From: Symbiodinium natans
Lineage: Eukaryota > Sar > Dinophyceae > Suessiales > Symbiodiniaceae
Direction of reading: 5' to 3'
Length of the DNA: 64,000 bases
Assembly (NCBI GenBank): GCA_905221605.1
Contig: CAJNDS010001112.1
Span: 513,001 to 577,000, forward strand
The notes beneath the pieces are model-generated. The model was given only the letters and a program-made list of their open reading frames with translations, was not told the origin of the DNA and searched no databases. Positions 53,501 through 64,000 of the stretch are shown here, piece by piece; within the stretch, counting starts at the first letter, position 1; every line of letters begins with the position of its first letter. A program made the translations under genes and the position numbers.

Positions 53501-54660
53501 CGTTCACACGTGGTCCACAAGGCTGCGACGAAATCAGCGGGCGCTGTTTCTCATCGGACGGTTGAATGCCAAAGCCAGCCATGACCAGGCCTCCACTTAG
53601 GATAGTGTCTTTTGGACTTAAGGTTTGCAGGGTTTAGGGGTCTAGGGTTTAGGGTTTAGGGACTGTGGTCGGAGTTCCGGGCAGGGGTGGTTGGGAAGGG
53701 GGGTGGAGGGGGCGGGGTGGGGGGAGGAAATCGCCCTACAAGACTCTGCTGCTCTCCGACTCCTTTCTGAGCGACACGCCTTTCGTATCTACTAACTAGG
53801 TCAGTACGTCTGGATTCAGGGCGTGCGAGGCGTGGGCAACCGTAGCCCCCCACAAAGGTCAAAAATGAACGAAAACCAGCATCAGCATGTGTCAGCGGTT
53901 GTGATCGGGATAGCCATGAAACACCAGCAACGCCCTTCATCCCAACACCCTCATACCCTGGTCCCCTAAACCCGACAGTCAATCCCTAAACCCTTAACCC
54001 TAAACCCTAAACCCCTGCTTTTCGTCAGGTCTCTGAACCACCGCACTGGGTCGGGACGACATGCGCCGAGCAGGCTTCCTCGAGCTGTTGCCGATTTACG
54101 ACTGTCCCAGAGATGAGCATACCAGGGCTTGGGGCTTAGGTTTTGGGGTTTAGTTAGGGTTTCACAATACAGAAATCCCACAACCATGCCAACGCGATTG
54201 CCTTCCTTTGGCAAGAACTGCCACCATGATCTCCCTATCTTACTTCTCCAATAACCAAGGCAAAAAAAAACATAAACTTCATTACTCCTACTGAATAAGA
54301 AAACCCAAAAAAGTTTGAAACTTAACTATTGGCTACGCAAGTTATCCCCTGAAAAACCAAACATAAGCTCCACCAAAATGGTGAAGGCCTCGCCTGAAAG
54401 ATTCAATCAGAATCGAAGAATTGAAGCTGGTTCCGCACTTGAACCCTAAACCCCAAACCCCAAACTCTAAACCCTAAACTGCTGCCGAAGAATGTGGATG
54501 TCCTGACCTGCCTGACTTCCCTGTACAGTTCCGGACAAAATGCTCCAACTGCTGACTAGCTGCTGCAACCCATGTGCAGCAAGTTGTAGATCTGTTCGTT
54601 GCTCTGGAAAGGAACATGGCTGCATGCAGATGACATCCTCTTAGCATATTTACTATTTAC

Positions 54661-54847
54661 AATCTTGGCACCGAGTTGCTTTCCTAAATTCCCATTCCAA
54701 TTTGAGGAGTCCCTGTGTTCTTGGCGTTCTCGATCCGAGCTGCTGTTTCTTGAAGAACTCCTCAAAGTCCGCAAAGGAAACGCGTCCTTGTTGATTGGCG
54801 AGGGCGTTGAGGCAAACTGTCGGCGGGTACTCCGGGCGCACCATGCA
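54661..54847 (-). CDS. Candidate exon with EF-hand-like half motif
   Basis: TCTAG|TGCATGG to AAGATT|GTAAATAG gives 62 codons + 1 nt. The segment ANQQGRVSFADFEEFFKKQQ fits the second half of an EF-hand (G6, hydrophobic position 8, F10, acidic at 12, then F and a Glu/Lys-rich helix), but loop positions 1, 3 and 5 are not the usual acidic set, so calcium binding is doubtful. A second frame through the same block uses a TTGCAG|ATC acceptor. Possibly belongs with 57423-57471. Confidence 0.4.
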
Positions 54848-54992
54848 CTAGAGATCTGCAAGCACGATCGGTACCCTAAACCCTGAACCCTATTATAACA
54901 CCACTTTCTTTGCAATGGGGATGGGTCTGCGAGCTTCTGGTCGCAGTGGCAGGTGAACACACACGACTGGACACCTCGTGTCGTCCCCTCAA

Positions 54993-55361
54993 TTACTATT
55001 TGCCTAAGAGCCCACGAAAATAAAGGATAAATAATCCCTATCTTGCCCACATAAGAGAACATCCGTTTTAAATTCTGGGGGGGGGGGGGGGGTGTTCTTA
55101 AGTCAACCCTTAACGCCAAGCCCCGTTCCTGAAATGGGGTTTTTTCCTTTTTTCAAATTAGGGGTACCTTTTCGGGGTCCTCATTATAAGGGATCCTACT
55201 ATTTGGGGATCTATTTTACTGTTTGCTTAAGAACCCGCAAACATGAAGATAATAATCCCTATATTCCCCAAAACTAAAGATAGTAATAATCCTTATATTT
55301 GTAAGGAAGAAAGTTGGCTGTTTTTTTTTGGGGGGGGGGAGGGTTCTTAAACAAATAGTAG
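54993..55361. mobile_element. Two family A elements flanking a family J element
   Basis: 54993-55106 and 55217-55361 are family A (TATTTGC-TTAAGA-type ends with poly-G near the right end). 55148-55215 is family J (AGGGGTACCTTTTCGGGGTC, then GGATCCTACTATTTGGGG). Other family J copies: 45762-45826, 55950-56000, 60228-60308, 32444-32525. Confidence 0.65.
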
Positions 55362-56126
55362 TTTAGGGTCCCCTCGCAAGTCCCCAAAAATCCCTGCCAC
55401 GACGCTGCTACCGTAAGACATCGCATCGAAGAGCTCCTTGTGAAAGGATGGGGTCTAAGACCCTAGAACACCTCCAAACCCTAAACCCTAAACCCTAAAC
55501 CCTGAACCCTAAACCCTACACCCCAAACCCTAAACCCTGAACCCTACAGTAAACCATAGTAAACCCTAAACCCTAAACCCTAAATGAGTACGTGCCCTCT
55601 GCTGTTTCTCAAAGGTGCTTGCAAGGGAGCCTAACGCCTGGAACAGGGAGTGCCGGTAACACTGGGTACCCTGGACAAGCAAAGGGTCGCAGCTTCGAGG
55701 GTTCGTATCCCCCGAGTATGCTAAGGAGTGTGCTACGTTTCGGGTTTTGCTAGCCTCTCTCTGCAATCCCTAAACCCTAAACCCTAAACCCTAAACCCTA
55801 AGCCCTAAGCCCTAAGCCCTAAGCCCTAAGCCCTAAACCCTGAACACGCCTGTTGCCGAATAGTTGTTGATAAGATTGTTCGCCCTCGCCCAGGACGACA
55901 GCCGGGGGTGAGCCCCAAAATCAACCCGCCTGGGGATTTCCAACAATTAGGGGTACCTTATTGGGGTCCTGATTATAAGGGAATCCGACTATTTGCCCTA
56001 AACCCTAATCCCTAAACCCTAAATCTTCGTAAACCCCGAAATGCTTACGCTGCAGAGGGCCATGAGTCCTGCACCGCCGTGAAGGCTCTCTCCGGGTCTT
56101 GGCAGTTGATTCCTGTGTTGTGCCCA

Positions 56127-56276
56127 GATCTTCCAAAACCCCTTAATTAAGGAATATACCCGAATTCATAATAATGATCCTTAGTATAAACATCCTTAAA
56201 CCCTAAACCCTAAACCCACACCCTAAACCCCAAACCCTAAATCCTATTCCCTAATTAAGGGCTCTGAAGATCTGGG
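56127..56276. mobile_element. Family B element interrupted by a telomere-like array
   Basis: CCAGATCTTCCAAAACCCCT starts the element and AAGGGCTCTGAAGATCTGGG ends it. A CCCTAAA-type array (56188-56250) sits in the middle, replacing part of the second arm. Confidence 0.7.
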
Positions 56277-57422
56277 TGGAGCTCAGGTTTCGGGCCGATG
56301 AGCTGCCTGTGACAGCAGCGCGAACACCCCAAATTCGTCGTGCCCGCAACCCGTCGCTACCAGTGGTCCAGAGGGTTTAGGGTTTAGGGTTTAGGGGTTA
56401 GGGTTTAGACTAGAACATAGAAGAAAACTCAGACTTGCGACTATTTTCTGGTTGCAGTGGAGAACGCGCCTAGCGCAAGGTACAAGTACGATGAGGTCTG
56501 CTCCAACAAGCTTGGAGTCTCTGGGAACCTGGCATCTCTCATTGATATTGGTGCGATGCACAGGGGCCCGCCCGAAAAAACGTGGGTACTCCCTCACCCT
56601 AAACCCTAAACCCTAAACCCTGAACCCTGAACCCTGAACCCTAAACCCTAAACCCTAAACCCTGAACCCTGAACCCTGAAACATGAACCCTGAACCCTAA
56701 ACCATCAGGACCTAAAGAGACATGACCAAACCGCATCTTGGGCATGTTTCGGCGCCCTTATTATGTAAGAACATGCCATCGAAAGTCACAAAGGGTTCAT
56801 AATTTATCTAGATCTACATCCAACCCCTACACTTTTTTAATCCTAAACCCCCTAAACCCTAAACCCTAAACCCCAAACACTAATAAGCCCCGTGCCTGGG
56901 AAAAGCCGTCGCGCCACCATGGGAGAGGTTTCCACCGCGTGGAGCAGGGAAAGCTTTGAAATTTCTCCGGTGTGACCTCCATCGCTTTAAGGGTTTTAGG
57001 GTTTGGGGTTTAGGGTTTAGGGTTTGGGGTTTGGGGTTTATTTAGGGTTAGTAGGGTTTTTGCTCAAGGTTGGATTTCAGGCTTTACCGTAACATGTGTA
57101 AGGAAAGCAATCAGTCAGGATCAGTCAGCCCTAAACCCTAAACCCTAAACCCTGAACCCTGAACCCTAAACCCTAAACCCTAAACCCATTTGCACGGCCA
57201 GGACTTGGCGGATGTGGGTCTCTTTGCACTCACGGATGGGGCTGCACCACAGTGTCGTCCAATATGAAGTAGCCCTAAACCCTATACCCTAAACCCTAAA
57301 CCCTAAACCCACCGGGTAGGTTGTCCATTAAAGGACTCTTCCCCAATGATTCATTCTTCACAGGATCTTCTGAACAACCCCGCATACAGCAATCCTGGCA
57401 TCGTCTCATTTGCGCAGCTTGC

Positions 57423-57471
57423 CTGCATCAATCATGTTGAAAATGTCGTTGAGGTCGCGGGGGCCGCTGTC
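57423..57471 (-). CDS. Candidate exon, EF-hand E-helix-like
   Basis: CGCATAG|GACAGC to GATGCAG|GCAAGC (a classic GC donor) gives 16 codons + 1 nt, reading DSGPRDLNDIFNMIDA. The F-x-x-I/M-D pattern resembles the start of an EF-hand loop interrupted by an intron. Short, so the similarity could be chance. Confidence 0.35.
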
Positions 57472-58074
57472 CTATGCGAAGATTGGGTTCGCGCTGGCTT
57501 CCTCACAGTTCAATTGTTGGTGATTGCTTCCTGAAGGGTTCAGGGTGGGGCGGGCCCGTCATTTCGGACCACCCGGTCTGGAGTTCAGGGCTTTCAGGTT
57601 AATGATTTACCGCAAGCTCGCTCTGTCTTCTGGGCGTTCCGACATGGCCTTCAAAGCATAAGTCCACAAAGCTCGACATCCAGCACAGCAAAAGTGCACA
57701 CACCCACACCCACACACGTGACACACACAGATATGTATTTATATATATATACACACACACACAACTACGAAGTCACCCTTGAAACCTGAAAGCCTACAGC
57801 CAAAGCCTTAGAACAATTGCTTAGGGCTTTAGGGTACGAGGCTTGGCTTTTGGAAATTGCAGTTTCGGGGGTTGCCATGGAGGTCCTGGTATGTTGCCTT
57901 CTAAACCCTAAACCCTGAACCCTAAACCCTAAACCCCAAAGAACCATATTCAGGGACCATGAAGCTACCCTCAGATGTTTGAGGTTGACTTGCGTTTCAA
58001 CAAGAATCGATCCTTGAGCATACCCCTTTGAACCTCCCACCTCCCCTTCCCCTCAAACCCGCCCCTAAGATCCC

Positions 58075-58440
58075 AAGCCCTAAACCCTAAACCAACAACG
58101 AAACACTAAACCCTAAACCCTAAACCCTAAACCCTAAACCCCAAACCCTAAACCCTAAACCCTAAACCCTAAACCCTAAACCCTAAACCCTAAACCCTAG
58201 ACCCTAGACCCTAGACCCTAAACCCTACACCAACAACTAAGCTGGAGGGAAGGGTCGTGGCAGTCCTTGGGCGCCTGGGCTTGTTGCCAATACAGCGCAA
58301 AGGTGGAGTAGGAGATTCCTGGCTGCCGTCACCCTTAGGGTTTAGGGTTTAGGGTTTAGGGTCTAGGGTTTAGGGTTTAGGGTTTAGGGTTTAGGGTTTA
58401 GGGTTTAGGGTTTAGGGTTTTAGGGTTTAGGGCACATAGG
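58075..58440. repeat. CCCTAAA array then TTTAGGG array
   Basis: CCCTAAA/CCCTAGA units at 58078-58228 and TTTAGGG units at 58336-58432 face each other around a 100-bp unique block. Confidence 0.9.
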
Positions 58441-58627
58441 TTTGGGAAGCGCCAAACGGTGGCGATTCCACCCCCCAGGAACCACCGCAACTGGCCAAGT
58501 TCTCTTATTTGACGTACACTGATTGTTTCACAGGCCCTTTAACCTCCTAACCTCCTAACCTCCTCTCTGGGTGCCGTCACACCCCCCTTCCCCCGACTTC
58601 GAGCTCGAGGTATCTCTGGGTACTGGT

Positions 58628-58718
58628 ACCCAAAAAGCCCACCTTGAATCATATTAAGGATCCCTATATGATTTAAGGAATATTCTGAATTAAGCAATAT
58701 TGGGCTCTTTGGGTAAGA
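58628..58718. mobile_element. Family B-related palindrome with GAGCCCAATA ends
   Basis: CCCAAAAAGCCCACCTTGAA and inverted AATATTGGGCTCTTTGGG enclose CATATTAAGGATCC, matching the copy at 30162-30268. Confidence 0.65.
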
Positions 58719-59053
58719 CATACTTGCCATTGTACTTGACGGCGTTGGGGTATGTTTAGCTCTCTGACTTCGGGTCGGAGGTCTTCCTGCGTTGTACATT
58801 TATGTGCTTTCTTGTCGGGGTGCCACAGGGCCACTTGTGACAAACGGATTTCCGTGCTTAGGATTTAGGGCTTTGCTTACAATCTCATAACTGGACTTTG
58901 GTTTCGGTTCGACTCCAGATCGAACACCCTCAAGCCCTAATGCATCCCAAAGAACGGGTAGCCCAAACCTTTTACAAGGTAAATCCCAAAAATCTAACAG
59001 CCACCAACCCCAACCTTCGGAATCCACCATTTGCTTACGAACCCCCCCCCCCC

Positions 59054-59104
<51 letters not shown>

Positions 59105-59755
59105 GAACATAATTCCTATATCATTTTACTTCGAACATCCCCACCCTCTCTGGGTCGAGATACTCTGGGGTTGGGCACTCCAGGGACACGCTGGGACACT
59201 TTGGGGCTGGCATTGACACTCGGGGGGTTTAGGGTATAGGGTTTAGGTTTATGGTTTAGGGTTTAGGGTTTAGGGCAAGGACACTCTGGGGCTGGGCACT
59301 CGAGGGATGAGCGAGGTGTAGACCGGGCGAGGAGAAGAGTTCCGGGCGAAGAGATTTAAAATCTAACAACCCCACACCGGGGGTGGGGAATCACCCTTAG
59401 CAGGCAGAATATTTTGGGTGGGGCCTCTTGGGAAAATAGCAGCCCTAAACCCTAAACCCTAAACCCTAAACCCTAAACCCTGAACCCTTTTGGGGGGTTC
59501 TTACGCAAATGGTAGCCGCGATATGACTGCTGTGTCCGGTGGTGGCCTTGGCCACCCGAGATCTTGCAGTAGAGCCGATCGACCTCATCAAACCTCGATT
59601 TTGGGGCTTAGGGTGTAGCGTTTAGGGTTTAGGGTTTAGGGTGGCTAGGTGTTCAGGATCTTCACCTTTGCCGATCTTGCCCTACCTGCCCGTGTCAGAA
59701 CATTAGCAACCTTTGAGTGGCGGGCTGGAAGCCTCACTGAGGGGGAGCGTTTTTT

Positions 59756-59892
59756 TTGAATGGGGGGGGGCGGGGGCGGGGGGAGGGGGGGCGGGGGGGG
59801 GGGGGGGGGGAGGGCGGTGGGGGGGGGGGGTGGCGAGGGGGGGGGGGGGCGGGGGGCGGCGGGGGGGGGGGGGGGGGGGGGTGGGGGGGGTA
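59756..59892. repeat. ~130-bp nearly pure G tract
   Basis: G runs with sparse C, A and T. A strong G-quadruplex candidate; glycine-rich frames are artefacts. Confidence 0.93.
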
Positions 59893-60108
59893 CTCCTGGC
59901 ATCCTAGAACTACTCTGAAGGTCTCCTGCTTGGGCGCTTCGGGTCTAAGCAACTCCGAAAGCCGTTGACCCCTAAACCCTAAACCCTGAACCCTAAACCC
60001 TAAACCTTGAACAAGAAAGCCCAAACCTACAAGCCCCCATCTCAGAACGAAACCTTATGAACTCTAAATCCTGCACCCCCTATCAACCCTGAATGACAAG
60101 CCCTAAAC

Positions 60109-60308
60109 TGCTGTGCGCATAAGAACCCCCCCCCAAAAAAACACAATCCCGAACATTGCCCTCATCATAAGGAAGAACACACTTCTAGTTTAGGGGGGTT
60201 CTTAAGTAAGTAGTAGCAAATCGGGGGTTTACGAAAATCCAGGACCCCTATTGTAGACCCCAAATAGTAGGATTCCCTCATAATTACAAATGACCCCAAT
60301 AAGGAAAC
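60109..60308. mobile_element. Family A element next to a family J element
   Basis: Family A at 60109-60216 (left end CTGTGCGCATAAGAACCC is diverged) is followed by family J at 60228-60308 (GACCCCTATTG, CCAAATAGTAGGATTCC). The same pair order occurs at 55148-55361. Confidence 0.6.
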
Positions 60309-60719
60309 CCAAACCCTAAACCTTAAATCCCAAGATTTCGGAAACCCCCATACATCACCTGCCCACCCAGCCGCGTTTCTGGGCATTTCATCACGATGCT
60401 GGCATCTCGGCCTCAGGGTTTAGGGTTTAGGGCTTGGGGTAAAGCGCTGCTGCTGCTGCTGCTCCTCCTCTTCTTGTTGCTGCTCTTGCAGCGGTGCTTT
60501 TCTCTTGCCAACCCTAAACAGCCTGGTCAAAATGAGCTTTCTCCGGACCCTACAAGGCAGAGCCCCAAAACGATTAAACGTACTTTCTACCGGTGCCAAC
60601 TTCACTCTGTTTTCCTCCGGGTTTAGGGTTTGGGGCTTAGGGGTCCTTAGAGTTTTTGGCGTGAAACATGACGATGTTCAAAACATGAACTCAACAAATC
60701 TACCCCCCAATCAAATCTA

Positions 60720-61500
60720 ATGAAGAAACATGATTTCATATTCAGCCCGCAAATGCCTTCTTAAATTTACGTCGTAGAAACTTGATGTAAGCATCGTGCT
60801 TCTTGACCGGTGTTATTTTGCTGGTCAGTATAACGTATCTCACGATGCAAAGCTTCCGATTTAGATGCAATTCCGCTTGTTGTTTTATGCCAAACCAAAC
60901 AGACAGGCACGCAACTATACCCACCATGCCCTAAATACTGTAGCCCCGGCCCTCCCCCACCTCGCCCGAATATCCGACCAAGCTACCGGGAAGCAGAGTC
61001 CGCGCGATCTCTTCGCTCTTCTGCACCTGTGAGGAAGCTAACCCGAACCCAATCAAAGACTTTATCCAAGTCCCCAAAAACATAGAGTACTCTTTGTTCA
61101 TGAGCTTACCGGACTTTGCACACTGTGTATGCCCGCTAGCTCCCCACATGTGTGCACGATATGGTTCACAAGCCGTCAAGCAGGCTCAGCACACGATTTC
61201 ACTTCAAATCACATCCAGCCATTGCACCGAGCGCATTGTCACTCTCCGAGATTCCCACGGCTTGGCACACCACTTTTTCTCCCTTCTGCACATGTCCCCA
61301 AAACCGATATACCCCAAAATACTAGAACCCTCACCATGTCAGCGGAAAAACTAAGCGGCTCCCCTCTTGTGCTTGATTTCTGCTCGCGGTGCGCTTCTGT
61401 CTCACGTCTCCCACTTCTTAGAACTCGGAGAAAGATTTGTGTGCTTAGGCTGTACCTGGACTCTCAAAGTGTGTAAACAAAAAACGGCAAAAGCCCATAA
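60720..61500. other. Repeat-free stretch, no gene called
   Basis: Almost 800 bp without telomere-like repeats. Frames of 60-115 codons occur on both strands (for example plus 61129-61476 and minus 60931-61179), overlap one another and show no recognisable motif. It may hold an exon cluster that cannot be resolved by eye. Confidence 0.4.
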
Positions 61501-61719
61501 AACCCTAAACCCTAAACCCTAAACCCAAAACCCAAAACCCAAAACCCAAAACCCAAAACCCCAAACCCCAAACCCCAAACCCTAAACCCTAAACCCGAAA
61601 CCCGAAACCCTAAACCCTAAGCAAGGCCAAGGCGCTGCGCGGAAAAGTTCCCACTTGGAGATGCGCCCGTCCCGATCCTTGTTTATTAGGGTCGGTCTTT
61701 TGGGCTTTGTAAGGCGTTA

Positions 61720-61985
61720 AAAGGAATCATAAGGGCTTTATAAGGATTTATAAGGGTGGTATAAGGAGTTATAGGGGCTTTATACGGATTTATAAGGGTT
61801 TTGTAAGGGTTTTCTGGAGGTTTTTATGAGGGTTTTGGATATAAGGGCTTTTCGAAGGGTTTGTAGTAGGGTCTTTGCAGGCCTTGGTTTGGGTTTTTAG
61901 AGGGCTTTTAGGTTTTAAAGCTTTAGGGTCTCTAGGGTTTATAGAGGGTTTGGGGTTTAGGGTTTTTCGGGTCTATAGAAGGTTG
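61720..61985. repeat. Degenerate GGGTTTATAAGG repeat field
   Basis: Units such as GGGCTTTATAAGGATTTATA recur with drift, passing into GGTTTTTAGAGGGCTT. No gene. Confidence 0.7.
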
Positions 61986-62511
61986 ATGGTTGAGGTGGGC
62001 GCGGTGAACAGTCGTGGGACCTGGAAGCAAAGCCAGGGACAGCCTAAAACCGAAGGTAAGGAAACCTTCTTTACAAACAGGGGTCTAGGGTTTAGGGTTT
62101 AAGGAAACCCTGTAAAACCCCAAGACTTAAACTTGGACGGAAGTCCATGGGGGGGAGGCATCTTCTATGGGGCTCTATAAATGTTGCAAAGCTACCGATA
62201 TTACCAGCCTTAGAGGAGGCGAGTACCTCGCTTCTGCTTCCTAATGTTACAGAGGAAACAAAAACACCATTACGGGTTAGGGCTTAGGGTTTGGGGCTTA
62301 AGGTTTTAGGTTGAGGGCTTAAAACCCTAAAGGCCTGAAACCCTAGGGTTTAGGGTTTTGGGCTTGAGGTTTAGGGTTGAGGGTTTAAAACCTTAAAGGC
62401 CTGAAACCCTAACCCTAAACCCTAAACCCTAAACCCTAAACCCTGAACCCTAAACCCTAAACCCTAAACCCTAAACCCTAAACCCTAAACCCTAAACCCT
62501 AAACCCTGAAC

Positions 62512-62603
62512 CCCAAATCGCCGCGCCAGTGGCCAGGTCGATGCTTTCGCAAAGAACACGCAGCTCCTCGTCCAATCGCTCGGTGTACGAGGCGTGCGAG
62601 TCC
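62512..62603 (-). CDS. Candidate exon, 30 codons
   Basis: CCCTTGCAG|GGACTCG to TTGGG|GTTCAGGG gives 1 + 90 + 1 nt. The frame reads DSHASYTERLDEELRVLCES, an acidic helix, then IDLATGAAIW, with about 80% G/C at third positions. The acceptor's pyrimidine tract is the CCCTAAA array itself. One of the most convincing single exons. No family recognised. Confidence 0.5.
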
Positions 62604-62749
62604 CTGCAAGGGCTTTAGGGTTTAGGGTTTAGGGTCAAATCTAGGGGTGTTAGGGTCTAAGGTTTAGGGTTTAGGGCTTACGGTTTCCGTAGAAGGTGCT
62701 AACCCTGAACCCTAGAAACCCCAAAACCCCAGAAACTCCAGAAACCCTG

Positions 62750-62830
62750 GAAAGCCTAGAAACCCTACAAACCGTATAAACCCTATAAACCCTATAAACC
62801 CCATAAACCCTATAAACCCTACAAACAAAC
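62750..62830. repeat. CCCTATAAA variant array
   Basis: Nonamer ACCCTATAA units (62765-62822) derived from the CCCTAAA theme. Confidence 0.85.
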
Positions 62831-63684
62831 GATCCCCTAGCCTGGGCTCCTGGATCCCAAGCCCAATAAGCCCGGAGCCAAAAACCAGACTTAACTCTGC
62901 CGGGCCTGCTTGGCGCGCGGCAGTATGAGGCTGTCTCCTCGCACAACGGCATGCTGGTGCCCCCTAGAAGATCTGAAGGTATCATAAGAGCCTGAACCCG
63001 GAAACCAATCACTATAAGCCTGCCTGAATCTTCTGTGAATGTGTCTAGGCCTCTTGCGCAATGTTTCGCTGGCCACATCTGTACTGCACTATAGACATCT
63101 ACAGACCCTTTGTATGAAGAAAAGGGGGTGCACAAAAGAGTATCCTAAACTCCAAACCATATAACCCTAAACCCTAAACCCTAAACCCTAAACCCTAAAC
63201 CCTTGCAGGTCCGTGCTTGCAGTGCTCGCCGTGGAGTCCATGCGATGAGGCATGCGTCTCAGCTTCCTTAGGGGCGATGCGGGGGGGCATCGCACAGGTG
63301 TTACGGCGTTATAGGGGTGGGGGGTTCAGGGTTCAGCCCTAAACCCTAAACCCTAAACCCTAAACCCTAAACCATAGAAGTTTAATCAGGAACCGGGTCT
63401 TACGTTTTAGCCTCGCAGTCGCCACGATCAGCTCTATCAAGGTTCCTCATTCCGGCGGCGCATCAAACCCCGTGGGGGCACTTTCCCCAAACGCTAACCC
63501 CTTCACCCTACATCCTCACCCTAACCCACGAAACCCCGACTCTTTCGAGTTCAGGCCACTTAGTGCTTGTGATGGGGTTCCAATGTCTTCAAAACACAAA
63601 GAGCACATCCCTCGGACTGTCATATGAGGCCTACCACAAAGAGCCCTTTCCACCGCTTAAAGAGCTCTCTCGGGGACATACCCT

Positions 63685-64000
63685 AGACCCAGGAATAACT
63701 TGGGAAAAAAAGAACCCTTGTTGGTCTAATTTAAGGGGATTATAAGGGAACCCCAACCCTCAAAAAAGGAAATAAGGGCCAGCTCCGGGTCCGAGCAGCC
63801 CTAAACCCTAAACCCTAAACCCTAAACCCTAAACCCTAGACCCTAGACCCTAGACCCTAAACCCTAAACCCTACCTCAGCCCTCGGCGACACCCCGCTCG
63901 GCGACATTCCGCTTAAGGATGTCCAGGAAGGCACCTTGTGCACCTGGGCGCCAGCAGATGGCTTGGTTTAGGGTTTAGGGTTTAGGGTTTAGGGTTTAGG
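63685..64000. repeat. Family E subfamily element and terminal arrays
   Basis: 63685-63793 is a family E relative with TAGACCCAGGAATAAC end, matching 32203-32307. CCCTAAA/CCCTAGA units follow (63798-63872), then a unique 95-bp block, and a TTTAGGG array that runs off the window (63965-64000). Confidence 0.75.

Noticed and set aside
55640-55745. Possible tRNA because of a GGTTCGTATCC T-loop-like piece
   Set aside because: The T stem has a mismatch and there is no matching acceptor stem or D arm.
58905-58917. GGTTCGACTCC B-box-like motif
   Set aside because: No A box at the right distance and no cloverleaf.

Overview
The window looks like nuclear DNA of a eukaryote with plant/alveolate-type telomere repeats (TTTAGGG/CCCTAAA). 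It is most probably a dinoflagellate or close alveolate relative. This rests on the repeat unit, on very short candidate exons with AG|G acceptors and occasional GC or GA donors, on every supported coding segment lying on the minus strand (dinoflagellate genes commonly run in one-way blocks), and on an ISXO2/Merlin-type transposase. No database search was possible, so the taxon is an inference.

Layout. (1) 1-880: diverged tandem repeats. (2) 0.9-38 kb and 44.8-64 kb: a sea of TTTAGGG or CCCTAAA arrays, variant heptamer/octamer arrays, microsatellites, homopolymer tracts and at least ten families of ~60-160 bp palindromic elements. Between them lie unique blocks of about 40-150 bp. Read on the minus strand, many of these blocks open in one frame from an AG (usually AG|G) to a GT, often the GT of a GTTTAGGG repeat, and several neighbours join in phase. 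The best chain runs 4315->2339 and ends in a stop; others are at 7541->6534, 10140->9972, 19355->18879 and 33440->33181. I read these as exons of several intron-rich minus-strand genes (possible 3' ends at 2339, 20050, 23527 and 33181) whose introns are built from telomere-like repeats and introner-like elements. This is exon-finding by eye; alternative frames exist for many blocks and no gene is complete. (3) 38.3-42.5 kb: the only long intronless coding region, all minus strand: a ~628-aa P-loop protein with superfamily-3-helicase-like motifs, a Ser/Pro/Lys-rich ORF without an ATG start, and a 414-aa ISXO2/Merlin-type DDE transposase. (4) 42.48-44.18 kb: a 1.7-kb inverted/tandem repeat array directly upstream of the helicase-like gene, then 450 bp of an AT-only satellite. 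(5) 47.87-48.95 kb: a 21-bp minisatellite running into about 610 bp of nearly pure C.

How it fits together: regions 3 and 4 look like one mobile cassette (transposase, helicase, accessory protein, repeat array) dropped into intron-rich host DNA. The host genes appear to be shredded by repeats that can themselves provide splice sites: GGGTTTAGGG contains both G|GT and TTTAG|G, and CCCTAAAC supplies pyrimidines and a branch-site-like CTAAAC.
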